Origin: Zhengitettix transpicula | Taxonomy: Eukaryota; Arthropoda; Insecta; Orthoptera; Tetrigidae | Direction of reading: 5' to 3' | DNA: 64,000 nt | Assembly: GCA_037074705.1 (NCBI GenBank) | Contig: CM073590.1 | Span: 95,286,947 to 95,350,946, forward strand | Shown: positions 34,205 through 46,414 of the stretch, piece by piece | Numbering within the stretch: the stretch's first letter is position 1 | How the letters are laid out: the number at the start of each line of letters is the position of its first letter | Translations under genes and position numbers: made by a program | Notes under the pieces: model-generated | What the model saw: the letters and a program-made list of their open reading frames with translations, nothing else | Databases searched by the model: none | Told to the model about the DNA's origin: nothing

Positions 34205-34395
34205 GCCTTATTAATATTGATTTATTTACAGTCGCATCAACAACTCTGGTTATTAGCGACTCATTATGAGAACTCAATTTACCTTGTCGTGGGACAGATT
34301 TGGCGACAGTATCTCTCATGCCCTCGACGGGATTTGATCCCAGGACCTCCGTGATTCGAGGCAGTCACGCTGACCCCTACACCACACCGGTGTAT
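34205..34395 (-). mobile_element. tRNA-derived SINE
   Basis: On the minus strand the head reads 'ggtgtggtgtaggggtcagc' (A-box-like), then 'gggatcaaatcccgtcgagg' (B-box-like, RNA polymerase III type). The tail is 'gctaataaccagagttgttg' followed by an A/T-rich end. It is the same family as 56277-56478, with which it shares head and tail. No intact tRNA fold is required or claimed. Confidence 0.85.
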
Positions 34396-35271
34396 TAAAA
34401 TATGATGTGGTATATTGTTTTGGTTCTACTGCAGCAGTGACAAATTGGCGGAGGGATCTTGCAAAAAAGATAGCTATGCGTTAATTAAGTGTGGGAGATT
34501 CTGACGCGGGGTAACACCACCTGCTGTTTCCTTAAGAGGGTTTTACGAGTATTTAGATCTTTTATGTATTCTATTGTCGATAGATTGTTTATTTTTCGTC
34601 TTGATGGTCACTTTTTCTTTCAGTTTGTCTCTTATTACTATCCAGATGTCCTTACTGTTGCAGATGTTTTTTTTTATCATTGTGTATAGGATCGAGTCTA
34701 TTTGGTCACTTCGATGATAATTATCTATAGTCCAATTAAACAATATGTTTACACTGACATATTTATATTCTTCAAATGCTTATTCACTCACTACTAACGT
34801 AAATACATAGAACAATTACAAGCACAAAGTAACCGGGAAAATATGCGGAATATTTTTATTATCACTTTATTTATTGAGCAATCTTTCTGAATTAGACAAT
34901 AAGTTCACTTTATGATTGTTTACATTGGCTTGCAGGGAACATTCCCGTGAATGTTCTCTTATTATTCTTAACTAAATTAATTATTACTTTATTTTACACA
35001 CTATTTTTATATAAACAAAACTTAAGTTTATATATGTTAATGTGTTTGGGCACGCTTCCACTCTGTCGCTGTATTTCAGGCTAAATTTGGATATTTCTTC
35101 TTTAACTGTTGGTATCGTTGTCATATTGGATATTTGTATTAGGGACGTACCGCGCTGCATTCACTATTAATCGCTACACTTTGTTTTTAAATTTTTGTAT
35201 GATTTCAATATTGAGACTTGCAGTTCCTGAAAGCTGTATTCCGAAAGAACATTTTTAAAAAAAAGAATTTA
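34396..35271. other. AT-rich spacer
   Basis: No gene recognised. A small hairpin 'gaacattcccgtgaatgttc' lies at about 34938-34957. Confidence 0.45.
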
Positions 35272-35722
35272 TTAGAGTAACAGGCTAGTGAGGGTAATCC
35301 ACGTGACGTGGTAGCAACTCCCCTTTAATAGCATAGGAAGAGATTTGAATGGGGTGGGGTTGCGGAAGGGTAGAGGAAGGTAGCAAAGGGTTAACTAGGT
35401 CGCCCGGACTATGGTTTAACGATCCTACCCGGCAATTCGCCTAAAAGTGATGCAGGGAAACTCTAGAGAAACCTGCATCAGGTAAGTCGGTCATTTGGTA
35501 CTTTTCCCACGCCCTTCCGATGGAGGGAGAGGGGTTTGCTGTGGGGACGTAGCAATCCCTTCTCCGTGCAGACCCAAGGTCTGCGACCCCGGAACATACG
35601 CCTCTCAAAACAGGACCAGGTGCCTCGTCTTGCGGGAACCTTAGTTCAAAAAACCAAAGGTAGCCTCCTCCAGAGCACTCTGGGAAGGATCACCTGTAAG
35701 AGAATGCTCTCGCAGGCTTCCT
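35272..35722 (-). mobile_element. Element A, near full length
   Basis: It contains the body landmarks and 5' end of the family. A short internal deletion follows 'cccttctccgtgc' (about 35570), where the GQLPPK-encoding stretch of other copies is missing. The poly-A is decayed. Confidence 0.85.
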
Positions 35723-38035
35723 TAATTGTGAAAGGGGGAATACATCACTTTTTATATTAACAGTTTATTTATTAATTTTAACAGCGATTGTCTGCCGATC
35801 ATCCAATATAGTTGTCTCAGTTTCAGTTCCAAGCTGTAACACATAAATTAATAAGATTATGTGCAGTCATTCAAGCAAAAAACAATTTCATTACACTTAA
35901 TAGCATAAAATTTACATTGAACTTTTGATAAAATAATAATGTTTCATTCCTTATTTTTGGGACCCCTTGCCAATAATTTGAAAATCGGGTGAAGATTTAA
36001 TTTCAAAACAAATTTAAGAATCCCTGGAATAACGTATAATACGTTGAGATAATTTCAAAATTCCTTCGAAATTACGTGATTAAACATTGAAGTTAAGTAT
36101 GATGAGAATAATGTATACCGTCTTACATAACTTCAACAGCCGAACTGAGAGCAAACAATGTCAATATTTTCAGTTCCGTGTATTTCCAACACTGCACAAA
36201 AAAAATGAGGAAATATTTATAAGAAGTTACAAATATTTGAATTATATTAAAACAGGATGGTTTAAATTATAGAAATGTAAAATATCTGGCCCGTGATTGT
36301 GTTAAAAAAATCTTTTCCACTCACGCATTCATTGGCAATTCTGAAACATTATTAATTATTTTTATATGTAATATAATAGTGAATTTGTTGTGTTTGAGGA
36401 CAAAGGCGCGGCAGGAGCGGAGCCAAGGCCGCGGGGAAGGGAACCTGCCAAGGACGCGCGGCTATTTTCCTCACAACAGCTGCCTGCCTGCCTGCCTGCT
36501 TGCCTGCTTTCCTGCTTGCCTGCCCGCCACGATGGACATATTTCCGCTTTTCATAATAAAAATGAAAAAAAAAGTTGATTAATAAAAGTTCACAAATTTA
36601 AGTTATGCTTGTTAAATGACTGGATTTCTGCAATTAAATTTAGTTTTGGTGGCACCACAGCGAATCATAAAACGATTTAGCTAAATATTAAAACCATAAT
36701 AGTTTGAAAACTCTAGAAACTCTAATGAAATAAAAGAAAACTATCATTCAAATTTTTGTCACTCATAATTATTTTAATTTATTCTATGAGAATTTAGTTC
36801 ACACAAAGATAATCTTAACGGAAAACGTCGGCAGAAATTAATCCCAATCTGATAACGAGAGAACGAAACTTGCAGACGAATCACTTTAAATTCATCTTTG
36901 CCTGCCCTGACTATTCCCTATTGAAATAGTTTGATCTATGGTTGATTTTCTTTTCTAATTGATTGATAATCGCTTATGTGTTCATTTTCAAAGTCGGTCA
37001 CACTATTCTCCTTTATTTCAAATCACTTTCTTTTACTCCTTTTGATTTACCCTTCTTTTGCTGTTCGGTACAATTTTTGTTTGCACTTTAAATTCTTATC
37101 CAAAATGACCGAATTTATGTGACATCTAAACCCAAGTTTAATTGAACAGAACTCGGTTAACCCCTATGGAAGGTTGTGTGTAAATGTGACGCATGCAAAT
37201 ATAATTAAAACGACTTTTCTTAACAGGAAATTGAAAATGTGAAACTATTTTAATTCCTCGAACACCTGTCATTCCGACAAGTCTCCGTTTTCACGTAAAG
37301 ACTTTGCAATTTCCAGTGACACTTTAGTTTTCGATCAAGAATACACAAGGGCGGTCATGTGAAATTTATTTGATATCAAAATGTCTCTGACACGGTAAAT
37401 TTTATTTTTGCGTTTTCTGATTTAGCCAAGAATTCATGTATTCTCACTTGAAACCAAATATATTTTTTAAATCACGTTTGGAATTTAATTAACCTTAAGC
37501 CTTTAGTGCATAGTGTAGCACATATGCAACATAACTTATGTATCACCCCAGAGGCATCTGTTGCTTTCAAAGAGAGCTAATTTGTGGTGCAGATATGAAA
37601 CAACATGCACTTAAGGAAATGTGAAATTTTGGCTTCCGTGTACATGTTAAAACATGCCTTTCCTAGATTTTTCTACTTCAGAATATTTATTTTCTGTGAT
37701 TTTTGTTCAAGAAAGAAAATTTAAACGTCATTCTCAATGTATTCTAATTGCACTAAAATAATAATTATACAATTCGTGTGAATTATTGATAAATCAGAAC
37801 TAATTATATTTATTTTGAATATGTGCAACATCATGAGCCAAAATTACTTTGGTCACGTTTGATATTTTGTTGGTTATTTTTTCCGTATTGTATTGATAAA
37901 AATACGTCTTAAATATTTAGTTTAAAAAATACAACAAATCATGTACTAGGTGGTTAAAAGGACTTTGTAGAAGATTTTATATTTTAATTTCTGTACTGTT
38001 CTTATACTTTTAAATATATATAAAAATTATTTCAA
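35723..38035. other. Spacer with (TGCC)n-like run at 36478-36527
   Basis: No gene recognised. A GC-rich pocket (36400-36535) contains a CCTG/TGCC microsatellite ('tgcctgcctgcctgcctgct'). The rest is AT-rich. Confidence 0.45.
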
Positions 38036-38039
38036 TGAG

Positions 38040-38260
38040 CATTATTCAATCCTTTCTTGGTATCTTTTTAGCATGGCCAATGTCTCAAAACCACATAAAA
38101 GGAAACTTCCGGCGAAGAATGTCACCAATCTTTTCCATAATTTTATGTCGATCTTCTCATTTCTGTGAAATGCAGCCTTTATTTCTGTTTCACATTTCGT
38201 CGTTTCCGTACGCAGATATTTATATCCTTTTACTTGCGCTCATTTCTCTACGTTCACCCT
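38040..38260 (-). pseudogene. LINE C-terminal fragment
   Basis: On the minus strand one frame is open for about 70 codons: YKYLRTETTKCETEIKAAFH, then EKIDIKLWKRLVTFFAGSFL and CGFETLAMLKRYQERIE. It follows the same plan as the 18140 LINE (Y-K-Y-L-G, I-K, LRKRLVKCF-WSV-LYG-ETW, then a K-Y-E-R segment) but is a different, diverged copy. Both ends are missing. It lies about 240 bp from a second LINE on the opposite strand. Confidence 0.7.
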
Positions 38261-38504
38261 TATTTCCTCCCGTTCTCCTAATTTAATTATTGTTTTATAT
38301 TGCGGCGATATATATCCTGAAGGAAGGGGGTGGCTACGAAGGAATGAAGAAAAGAGAGCTCAAGAGAGGAGTCAGTGGAAAAGATGTAACCATAGAAAAC
38401 TTATGATGATCAGTATTCATTCATTTTCCCGTATAAGAGCAATCAGTCATAGTCATCAATCTTTCTTTTATTATAATTTTATTCATACCCATTTAACACT
38501 AACA

Positions 38505-39570
38505 GCGATTAACTAACGATTTCGTACAATCAATCCAGGATTCTCTGGAAGACAAATTAAAAGTAACAGGGATATTTGCAGATCTCTCCAAAGCATTCGA
38601 CATGGTTGATCACAAAATTTTACTGCATAAACTTGAATTTTACGGAATTAGGGGAAATGCTTCCTTACTTTTCAAATCCTACCTTACTAATCGAAAGCAA
38701 AAAGTCGCCATACAGAACAATGACCACAATATTTATGTCTCTGCTTAGAAAGAAATAACTTGTGGGGTCCCGCAGGGGTCGATTCTTGGGCCGCTACTTT
38801 TTCTTTTATACATAAATGACCTTCCATGTTGCATCAAACCTATAAAATTAATTCTTTATGTCGAAGACACGAACTTCATAATAACCGGTAGCAACGACAA
38901 AATAGTTGAAAAAAAGTCGAAAGTGCCCTGAAGTCTTTAAATGACCGATTCATTGCAAACAAGTCGGTGTTCAACTTACACAAAACTATACTCGTTCAGT
39001 TTTCGTCTGAATGGAATGAAGGTGCTCTCAACGTAAACGTAGTTCCGTCTGTTATTCTCTTCGATTATTAATGCAACAACTGCAAAAACGGTATATTATG
39101 CATATTTCCATTCAAACATGTGCTATGGAATTACGATCTGGAGAGTTTCTTCTCGCTGCGCGGAAATATTTAAACTGCAGAAACGTGCGATCCGAATATT
39201 ATGTGGCAAAAATTACAGAGAAAGTTGCAGACCTCTCTTAAAAGCTCTTGGAATTTTAACATTACCCAGTGCAAACTTTTTGGAAACCGTAAAACGTAAT
39301 CAAAGTCTGTTTGTACCAACGGGGAATTCCATGAATATAATACCAGAAACCGCGCAACATTAGGAACAGACAAATATCATCTCCCACTTTTAGAAGAAAA
39401 AAAGGACATTATTCAGGAATAAAGCAATTTAATTGCCTTCCTCTTAGCATCAAAAGCGTAAGCAGTTACAGCGTATTTATTAAGAAATGCAAAACTCTGC
39501 TGATTAACGGCGCGTATTACTCTGTTAACGAATTTGTAAATCGGCCTGATTTAGTTCCCCAGAAGAAATA
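38505..39570 (+). pseudogene. LINE reverse-transcriptase pseudogene
   Basis: The plus strand encodes QDSLEDKLKVTGIFADLSKA, FDMVDHKILLHKLEFYGIRG and SYLTNRKQK, then a TAG at 38746. Next come [20 protein letters not shown] and LYVEDTNF. The catalytic box, Y-A-D-D in the family, reads Y-V-E-D, so the first Asp is Glu. After a frameshift near 38915 comes [20 protein letters not shown], then a deletion. 39118-39363 reads CYGITIWRVSSRCAEIFKLQ, KRAIRILCGKNYRESCRPLL and ALGILTLPS. A further frameshift leads to GIKQFNCLPLSIKSVSSYSV and a final stop at 39568-39570. It is clearly dead. Confidence 0.9.
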
Positions 39571-40112
39571 GTTAATTTATGGAATAATAATATAAATCTG
39601 TATTGTATGTATGCCCAACTGATACTTCACAATTGTTTATTTCAAGTCGTCCGATTTCCAGCCACTGAGAAGAGCTGCCAGATAAATTCTTCCGGAGGCG
39701 ACAACACTTTGAATGCTCGTCAACACAAGAAGATGATATACAAATTGGAGTGTTATTTGTGCAGTGCAGTGTTATTTTTGGAAAACCGTTTTAGTGCCAT
39801 TAGTGAAGTGAAGTTCAGCTTACAATTATCTTTTTTCCTTACTTTATATTTAAGATTTCTTACTTGCGTAATGTTTTGTAATCCTTATGTTCTCTTATTT
39901 ACGTGTGCAGCATTCCTTATATTCACCCTGAACATATTTCATGAAATTTCAAATATGTACAATTTAAATCCTTCATATCACTATTTATGTATAGTATTTA
40001 ATATCTAGAGTATTTATGTATATCTCATTCATACATTTGTAAGTAATATCAATTTGACTTGTCCTATTTCCTCAGCCGAGGACTAATGGAACTAATAAAA
40101 TCAAATGTAATT
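39571..40112 (+). repeat. 3' untranslated tail of the same LINE
   Basis: The tail ends 'gacttgtcctatttcctcag' then 'gaggactaatggaactaata'. The same tail recurs at 52640-52812, so it is the element's 3' end. A 133-codon frame (39607-40008) lies here but is AT-driven and unsupported. Confidence 0.75.
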
Positions 40113-40959
40113 TAACAGTAATCGAGATTTTTCATACGTGGCAGACGTGGGATGGACGTCGTCGGCCATTTAGGAAAATGATACTGTAACACGTAAAAAC
40201 GTATTTCTGGTTTGAGATTATTTTAGACAATTATCTGTCTGATAATGTATTGCAAATTGGTTATTAATAAATTAAGATTCTTTCAAACAATGTGAACGAA
40301 TCGAGTTATAACTAGGCAGGGAAGAACGGAAAAGTATATTTTGTGCAGGTCAAGTGTTGAATTTGTATCGCCGCAGTAACTGACTCGAAGTCAAGCAAAT
40401 CGAAAGATATCAGACTTTATGAAAATAAAAACAAAGTTAGTTAGCGGATACGTGAGCTTGAAGATTTAGAGGATCTGAAGGGATGGAGGCCTTCGGACTT
40501 TTTATTCAAAACCTACCATTGACACACAGGTGGTTTGAAAATTATCTTACTGGCTGATTAAATGATCTCCCCGACAATTTAGTCTGCCAGTGGTGCAGTG
40601 ACGTGAGTCCGGTCGCGGACTACGCTGGTGAGTTTCCGGGTCTCGGCGTGGTCGGCCGCAGGAGATGAGTGATATTCGCAGATTCCAGCTCCTGAGCACA
40701 TGGTAAGTGAACAATGTTAACGGAACTGCGATAAATTTATCATAATATTTCTTACGAGAAAGCCATAAAATTCCCAGATTTCAAAAACCAACTGCTCTGT
40801 AACTATAACTATTAAGTTATAACATGATTTGTAGACTATTCATGATTAAATGACGTAACTTAAGTTGTTAATAGAAATGTATAATTGATCCAACACGAAT
40901 TTTAAAATTAGTAAGATCTTTGGTAATTAATTTATAAGTAATACAGTAGGGAGTTCGAA
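40113..40959. other. Spacer; weak tRNA-like stretch at 40575-40650
   Basis: 'cagtggtgcagtgacgtgag' and 'gagtttccgggtctcggcg' could be degraded A and B boxes of a SINE head. This is weak. Otherwise nothing is seen. Confidence 0.3.
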
Positions 40960-41740
40960 AAGTTCTCGGCCTCGGAAAGAGGAAATAATTTCTTACCAAT
41001 TCCTTCGTTTATTTTTTAACGAAGTATTCTTTTACATCAATTCTTTTAATCCAACCCTCTTCCGTCTATTTTCATCTTAAGTATAAAACTATTTCTCAAA
41101 ATCCGCAAATACTAGTTAGTCTCTGCTATGACTTCTTCTTTGGAAGTAAATATTCAGAAAGCTATGAATTCTTCTTCAGGATCAGAAAATAAGTGCTAAT
41201 AGTTAAGTCTGGATAGTATGGTTTATATGGAAGCTAATTGAAAATAAATTCATAGATTTAGCAGCAATAATTGAGAATTAGTGCATATATTTGGCAAAAA
41301 TGAACATTTTCTTGGATAAGTGTGAAAAAGTTGATCTTAACGGCTCCAACCATCATGGTCCGTAATATTGTCCGTTAATTGTGTGGGTTATCGTCTGATT
41401 TTCCGTGAGCTTTCCAAAACTCAGCGGTCATGACTTTTCCCGATAATGGATGAGTTTTCGCACATTCAATCTCGAACTTCTGAGAAATGTTCTTTGGTCA
41501 ACGGCAAAAACGTGATTGCCATCTTGGGTCCATTTTTTTCTTTCCTAAATGTTTATGTATCATATCACAGACACGATGAACCAATAGCTTTGTAACTGCA
41601 GAAAATTTAATTGACAGTCATTCAATTCTGCATTTACGGATATGTACGAATTTTTTCCTTGGTCGTAATGGTTGCTTGGCGTCCTAAAGAGACACCACGA
41701 AAACTGAATGTTTCACTGCTTTTAAATTAAGCTTCTCACA
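40960..41740 (-). pseudogene. mariner-like transposase pseudogene
   Basis: Minus-strand reading, across stops and frame changes, gives GKVMTAEFWKAHGKSDDN, then PYKPYYPDLTISTYFLILKK, then SKEEVIAETN and a C-terminal NSFILKMKIDGRGLD-like end. Mariner transposases have F-W-D before a G-x-L block, H-P-P-Y-S-P-D-L-A-P-S-D near the third catalytic Asp, and a final EEVIAETEAYF segment. The first is F-W-K here. The third Asp position (S-D) reads I-S-T. It is therefore inactive. TIRs were not identified. Confidence 0.75.
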
Positions 41741-41930
41741 TATTTACCGTTGAAAACGAACAACGAATCTCAGTTTGTGCCTACTATTGTCATCACCGTC
41801 AGGCCAATTACTTTCCGAAACACCCTCTGACATAAAACTGTATATTTTCGAGTTAATGCATTTGAAGTAGGCCTAATATTCAACGAATGGGATTCTTTAG
41901 CCTGATATTAGCTGAACTGATTTTATAATT

Positions 41931-42245
41931 TTGTTATTTGAAACTCAGTATATTTCACTAGGCGGACTCCCACAACGTCTGAGGTACTTAAAAATGAATT
42001 TCATGCTCTTTTGCTCTCCAAACAACCCAATACTAGCTGGTAACAACACCTGTAGCAAACATTGTATGGTTTACAAAATCTCGTGCTCTGAATGTAATTT
42101 ATTTCTACATAGGGGTAACTATAAGGTCTTTAAAAAATATTAAACAACTTTATCAAATATCATACTCCACAGAGATAAACAATCTGTCGACTCCAAACAT
42201 ATTAATTCAAAACATTACCTTGATTGGCTAAATATTAAGATTTTT
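41931..42245 (+). pseudogene. Possible Penelope-like GIY-YIG domain remnant
   Basis: A frame from 41931 reads NTCSKHCMVYKISCSECNLF, which resembles the G-V-Y-x-I-x-C-x-x-C start of a GIY-YIG endonuclease domain in Penelope-like retroelements (here M-V-Y for G-I-Y). A frameshift near 42143 leads to protein-like text (HRDKQSVDSKHINSKHYLDW). The YIG half is not conserved. This may be chance. Confidence 0.4.
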
Positions 42246-42678
42246 TATGTTGACGTTATGTATTATTTAGAATTGTATGCGAAATTCTACATTTAACATA
42301 ACATCACATCACTTAACTATGAAACTCGGTAATAAGTATGACCCCTTATTTTTATGCATACTTCTTTGATTTTGTCTTTGTTTTTGTTTTACGACGCCTA
42401 CGATAATTTTATCTTGAACATTTGAGTAAAGGTATTTTATTTTATCATTTTATTTTGTCTCATTATTTGGCTCCTTCTGTATCCATTCGTTAATTATTCA
42501 ATTTATTTGCATCACTCTTTCTCTTTATTAAAAGTGTGATGCTTTAATACTTGGCATTCTATACCTAATCTTAGTCCGTAGTAGGAAATCAAATTACCTC
42601 CTCCGTATCTTTTGACATCCATGACATTTGAAGAATACCTGGAGTCCACTAAAGGGTGATTAATTTGATACTACATAT

Positions 42679-42715
<37 letters not shown>

Positions 42716-43867
42716 AATATAATTGCATAGATAGTTATAATAATAAATTTCTCAATTTCAACAACTTACTGTCAACTTATTATGACTGATATATATAATC
42801 TTATTATTGATTAAAATACCGCATATTTTTATATCAGTCGCAGGAATAAGCAGTCATATTTTAAACGATTTATTTAGGATGAATAGCATTCATCAACGTA
42901 ATTTTCCAGAACAACTTTACCGTCTACATCACGCATATAAAGTGGATGATGTTTCCTCATGTGGGGGAACCATGTATAGAGACTCAAGGGGTTTCTTCTT
43001 CTTGGTCACGTTAGCATTTTTTTCTTACACGTATAGTAAAACTTGGTAGAGAAATAGGGACAAACGTTCATGTCGCGAAGCTCTATCGGAGAAAACTAAC
43101 TGCGAGACTAGACAAACGAGGAAACAGGGGAAGCCGTTTGCTATTTTCCTGAAGACGGCAATTACCGAAAAATATTCCGCATGAATGCCGAGGTTATGTA
43201 ATCTAAGAACGAAAATTTTTCTTCTATTACATTTCAAAATGTCATAAAAGTTGTTCCAATTATTAGTATCACTGTTTATATTGATAGCATTTTATATGAT
43301 CTTATATATAGCATTTCACGCATTAATCTCGAGAAGTAGTTCGTTTCTACACACAAAATTTCCACATTACACCTATCTATTTTGTGATTCTTTAAGTAAA
43401 TATGTTTGCAAAAACAGAATAATTTTTAATATTATTATTTACATTATTGTAATGTCCTTTTAACCTAGTTTTTAATCAGCGCTTGGTTAGACCAATGACA
43501 CTTACCTTTTGAAATATTTAATTTTAAATTATCAATTGTTTCTATTATAAACCGTACTCAACAATTTAACTTAGTTCTTACTGGTCGTTCTCGTTTTAAA
43601 TTGTGTACTTCGGCAACGACAATAAGGAACAATGACCTGACTAGCAACATTTGTATGTCCACCTAAGTTTATATGGTTTGTTTTCTGACAATTTTTTCTT
43701 AAAAATTTTATTTTTAACATTGTAATTGTTTGATTTGGTTTTGTAGTGTTAAACTTGAAGCTGAAGAGATCGCAAATTTAGCGACGAAACATAGTTTAAT
43801 TTTCCATTAATAAATATATTTTTCTGACTTAAAATTGGCTGCTGTTTACCTATGAGTAGTCTCAATA

Positions 43868-43870
<3 letters not shown>
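42246..43870. other. AT-rich spacer with (TA)n at 42681-42712
   Basis: No gene recognised. The frames at 42807-43463 are scattered over three phases and both strands without family signal. Confidence 0.45.

Positions 43871-43917
<47 letters not shown>
43871..43917. repeat. (TA)n microsatellite
   Basis: Pure TA tract and insertion target of L10. Confidence 0.97.
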
Positions 43918-43920
<3 letters not shown>

Positions 43921-45026
43921 AATACCAATTAAACAGGCCATTAATTGTTTTGAATATAATTTAATTCTTGGCGGTACGGGTGCTTAAAGACGACAATCGC
44001 AGCGGATCTTTCTTTGTTAACAATGGAGACTGGAGACCGCGCGCTTACAGAACTCAGTCTACGGAGAGACGCGAAACGAAAAAGTCTGCGTGGAGTCTGC
44101 GTCGAGAACTGGGACATGGCAGTTCGGTCCATGTAGAGAAATAAAAACAGTAAAAGTCTGCGGATCTATAATTATGAATAGGGCTATCTAGGAAGTCCAA
44201 CGGCGAGATATAATAGTTTTCATAAAACGCAAGTAAAGAATTTTGACGGAGAGACCTATAAAATCGCAATTTAGAAGCAGAAGTTTTGCTTCACAAACTG
44301 AACTAATTTTCACATAGAGAGACTTCAAGGAGATCTAAGTCCGAGGGCTGACAGTGGGGCGGCTAATCCAGGTTCCAAGATATCAGAGATCCAGAGGAAC
44401 AACCGTGTGTTCAAAATCTAATGAATAGAATCAGTGTATAATGGCCTGTTTAGTGGGTGTTGACTTCAAGATACAATACTCTGAACTGGTACCAGAAGCA
44501 CTGTCGTGAGTACAAAACAATTTTAATGACTGTAAACGATAATTAAAGGGTATAGTCAGATTTCGTTCGCGTTTTTCTTTTCATTCGTTTTCTTTTACTT
44601 TTGTTTTTAATATTGTATTCCGTTAACTTCAATGAGTTTGGATTGTTAATGTTTTAGTTCATTGTATTGGTTCTTCCTATCAAACCCAGTGGTGACCCTG
44701 AGATAAAGAGAAATTCGACGTGGTTTATTGTAAAAATATAAAGCTGTATTTTCATAGAACGCCACGAATTAATAAAATAAAATTGAAATATTTGTTTGTT
44801 AAATTGACGGAATTCGGCGTGCAAAGCAGGGCTTATAATGTGTAATTATCAACATAAATTTTTAAATACATAAATTGGCGTCTTCAACGTGTGGCTAACT
44901 ATCATTCAAATTTTAATAATTTTTTTAATTATTTCTATTAATTAAGACCACCATTTTAATCATTACATAAATGGCTTCTTAACCGTGGGGCAAATTTAAT
45001 TCATCCCCGTTTTTTTAATCATTACA
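43918..45026 (+). repeat. LTR unit L10 with two PBS/U5-tail modules
   Basis: Starts TGTAATACCAATTAAACAGG, like L5 and L11, and carries the ~345 bp block shared with L6 (44098-44440). The marker 'caaacccagtggtgaccctg' is at about 44680. Two modules follow U5: 'attggcgtcttcaacgtgtg' with a tail ending CATTACA, then 'atggcttcttaaccgtgggg' with a tail ending ATTACA at 45026. ATAT flanks both ends of the 1,109 bp unit. (AT)n continues at 45027-45045. There is no coding region. Confidence 0.85.
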
Positions 45027-45045
45027 ATATATATATATATATATT

Positions 45046-46414
45046 ATATTGCTTCAATTCAACATTATAATTTGTCAACGATATTAGTATATAACTTGCC
45101 ATGAGTTTATGTTCAATTTTATGTTTTAACCCCATTTCCGCCACCCGCAGCAAGTCATTGATAGTGAGCGCGCCTCGCCGGAAGGCGAAGGCGACCTTGG
45201 GCGTAGTACTACGATATCTTGGCGAGACTCGCTTCCAGATATCGGAATGTTGGCCCAGGTCACAAGCTCCATTTGACAGCCAGCTTAAAGCGGATGGATG
45301 AGGCGACTGCGAGCGCCATCTACCCCATTCAACAACAGTACACACACACGTTGGCCGCTTCAACGGGGAGAAAAAAGCGGCCCACAACGTGTGCTGATTG
45401 GCTTCTGAATATTTCAACGAACAACGCACTGCGTCCTTCCATCACGAATATGTTTTTCAGACGATCCGACATGGTTGTAACTTCAAATGGAGAGCAAACA
45501 ACTTACTTTGTTTGCTGCAATTTAGTCCCTATTGACAATACTTTCAGAGTTGGAATTTTTCCGTAATAAACTAAGTTCTTCAAAGATTTGATTAAAATCT
45601 AATTCAGCTGGACACTTAACGCTATATTTACACTTGCAAAAAATTGCAATGAGAACTTGTAAGCGTAAAGTGTTTGTCTAGTCGTTGCGCAAGCGCTTGC
45701 ATGTAAGCAAGCAAGAAGTAGAATAATTAGTGTGTAGGATCCAACCGCAAGAGTGCAAGTTCAATTTCCTTGCAAATTTTTAGAAGAAGCATCACGGGGC
45801 ACCAAGTGTAGAATGTTTTGGCGCCAAAGGTATGTGACTTTAAAGGTACATTTAATTGGTACAAATCAAAACATTTTTTTTAATTTACGTGAAACATACG
45901 TTTATTAACCTCTGATAAATGTATAAGAGATGCATTTAAGAACAATCTCCAATTAGTAACGTTTGATTCACAATCCATTAATCTCTATCTCTATAAAAAA
46001 TTGAAGAAATTCGCAAACATATGAAAATAAATTATTAAACAATAAATTATAATGTTCATTGTCATGTCTCGGATAGAGACCAAACTTGTAGTCATAAAAT
46101 AAAGTATGATTTTATTTAGATATAATTGGAGTATATATAAGAAGTATATATAAGAAGGACACTATTCTCTCCAAATAATTAATAATTTAATTACTGGAGT
46201 TACAGAAAAAAATACTAGTACAATGAATAACAAACAAAAATATGTATGTCACAGCACAGCGAGGACACAAAACACGATCAGCACAGCAGTCCTCTGATCG
46301 CCATATTGAAAAAATGAAGTGTGACGTCATAAGTCACCAGATGCTACTTGCACATCTCCAGTGTGAATGGTATCTGCAACTAGTTGCGCGGATAAAATGC
46401 AAGGAGTTTTTGAT
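45046..46414. other. Spacer with GC-rich pocket 45100-45430
   Basis: 45100-45430 is GC-rich, with long frames in several phases (135 codons minus, 45022-45429; 115 codons plus, 45219-45566). I recognise none of them. Beyond ~45580 the DNA is AT-rich, with a run of 'cttgcaa'/'gcaag' words near 45640-45780. Confidence 0.35.

Noticed and set aside
34205..34395. A true tRNA gene on the minus strand
   Set aside because: Only A- and B-box-like segments are conserved. The sequence continues into a SINE body and tail shared with 56277-56478.
39607..40008. 133-codon frame
   Set aside because: It lies in the 3' tail region of a LINE after its stop codon. It is low-complexity with no family signal.
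45022..45429. 135-codon minus-strand frame as a gene
   Set aside because: It overlaps long frames in other phases and strands of a GC-rich pocket and runs into (TA)n. There is no recognisable domain. I kept it only as a GC-rich region.
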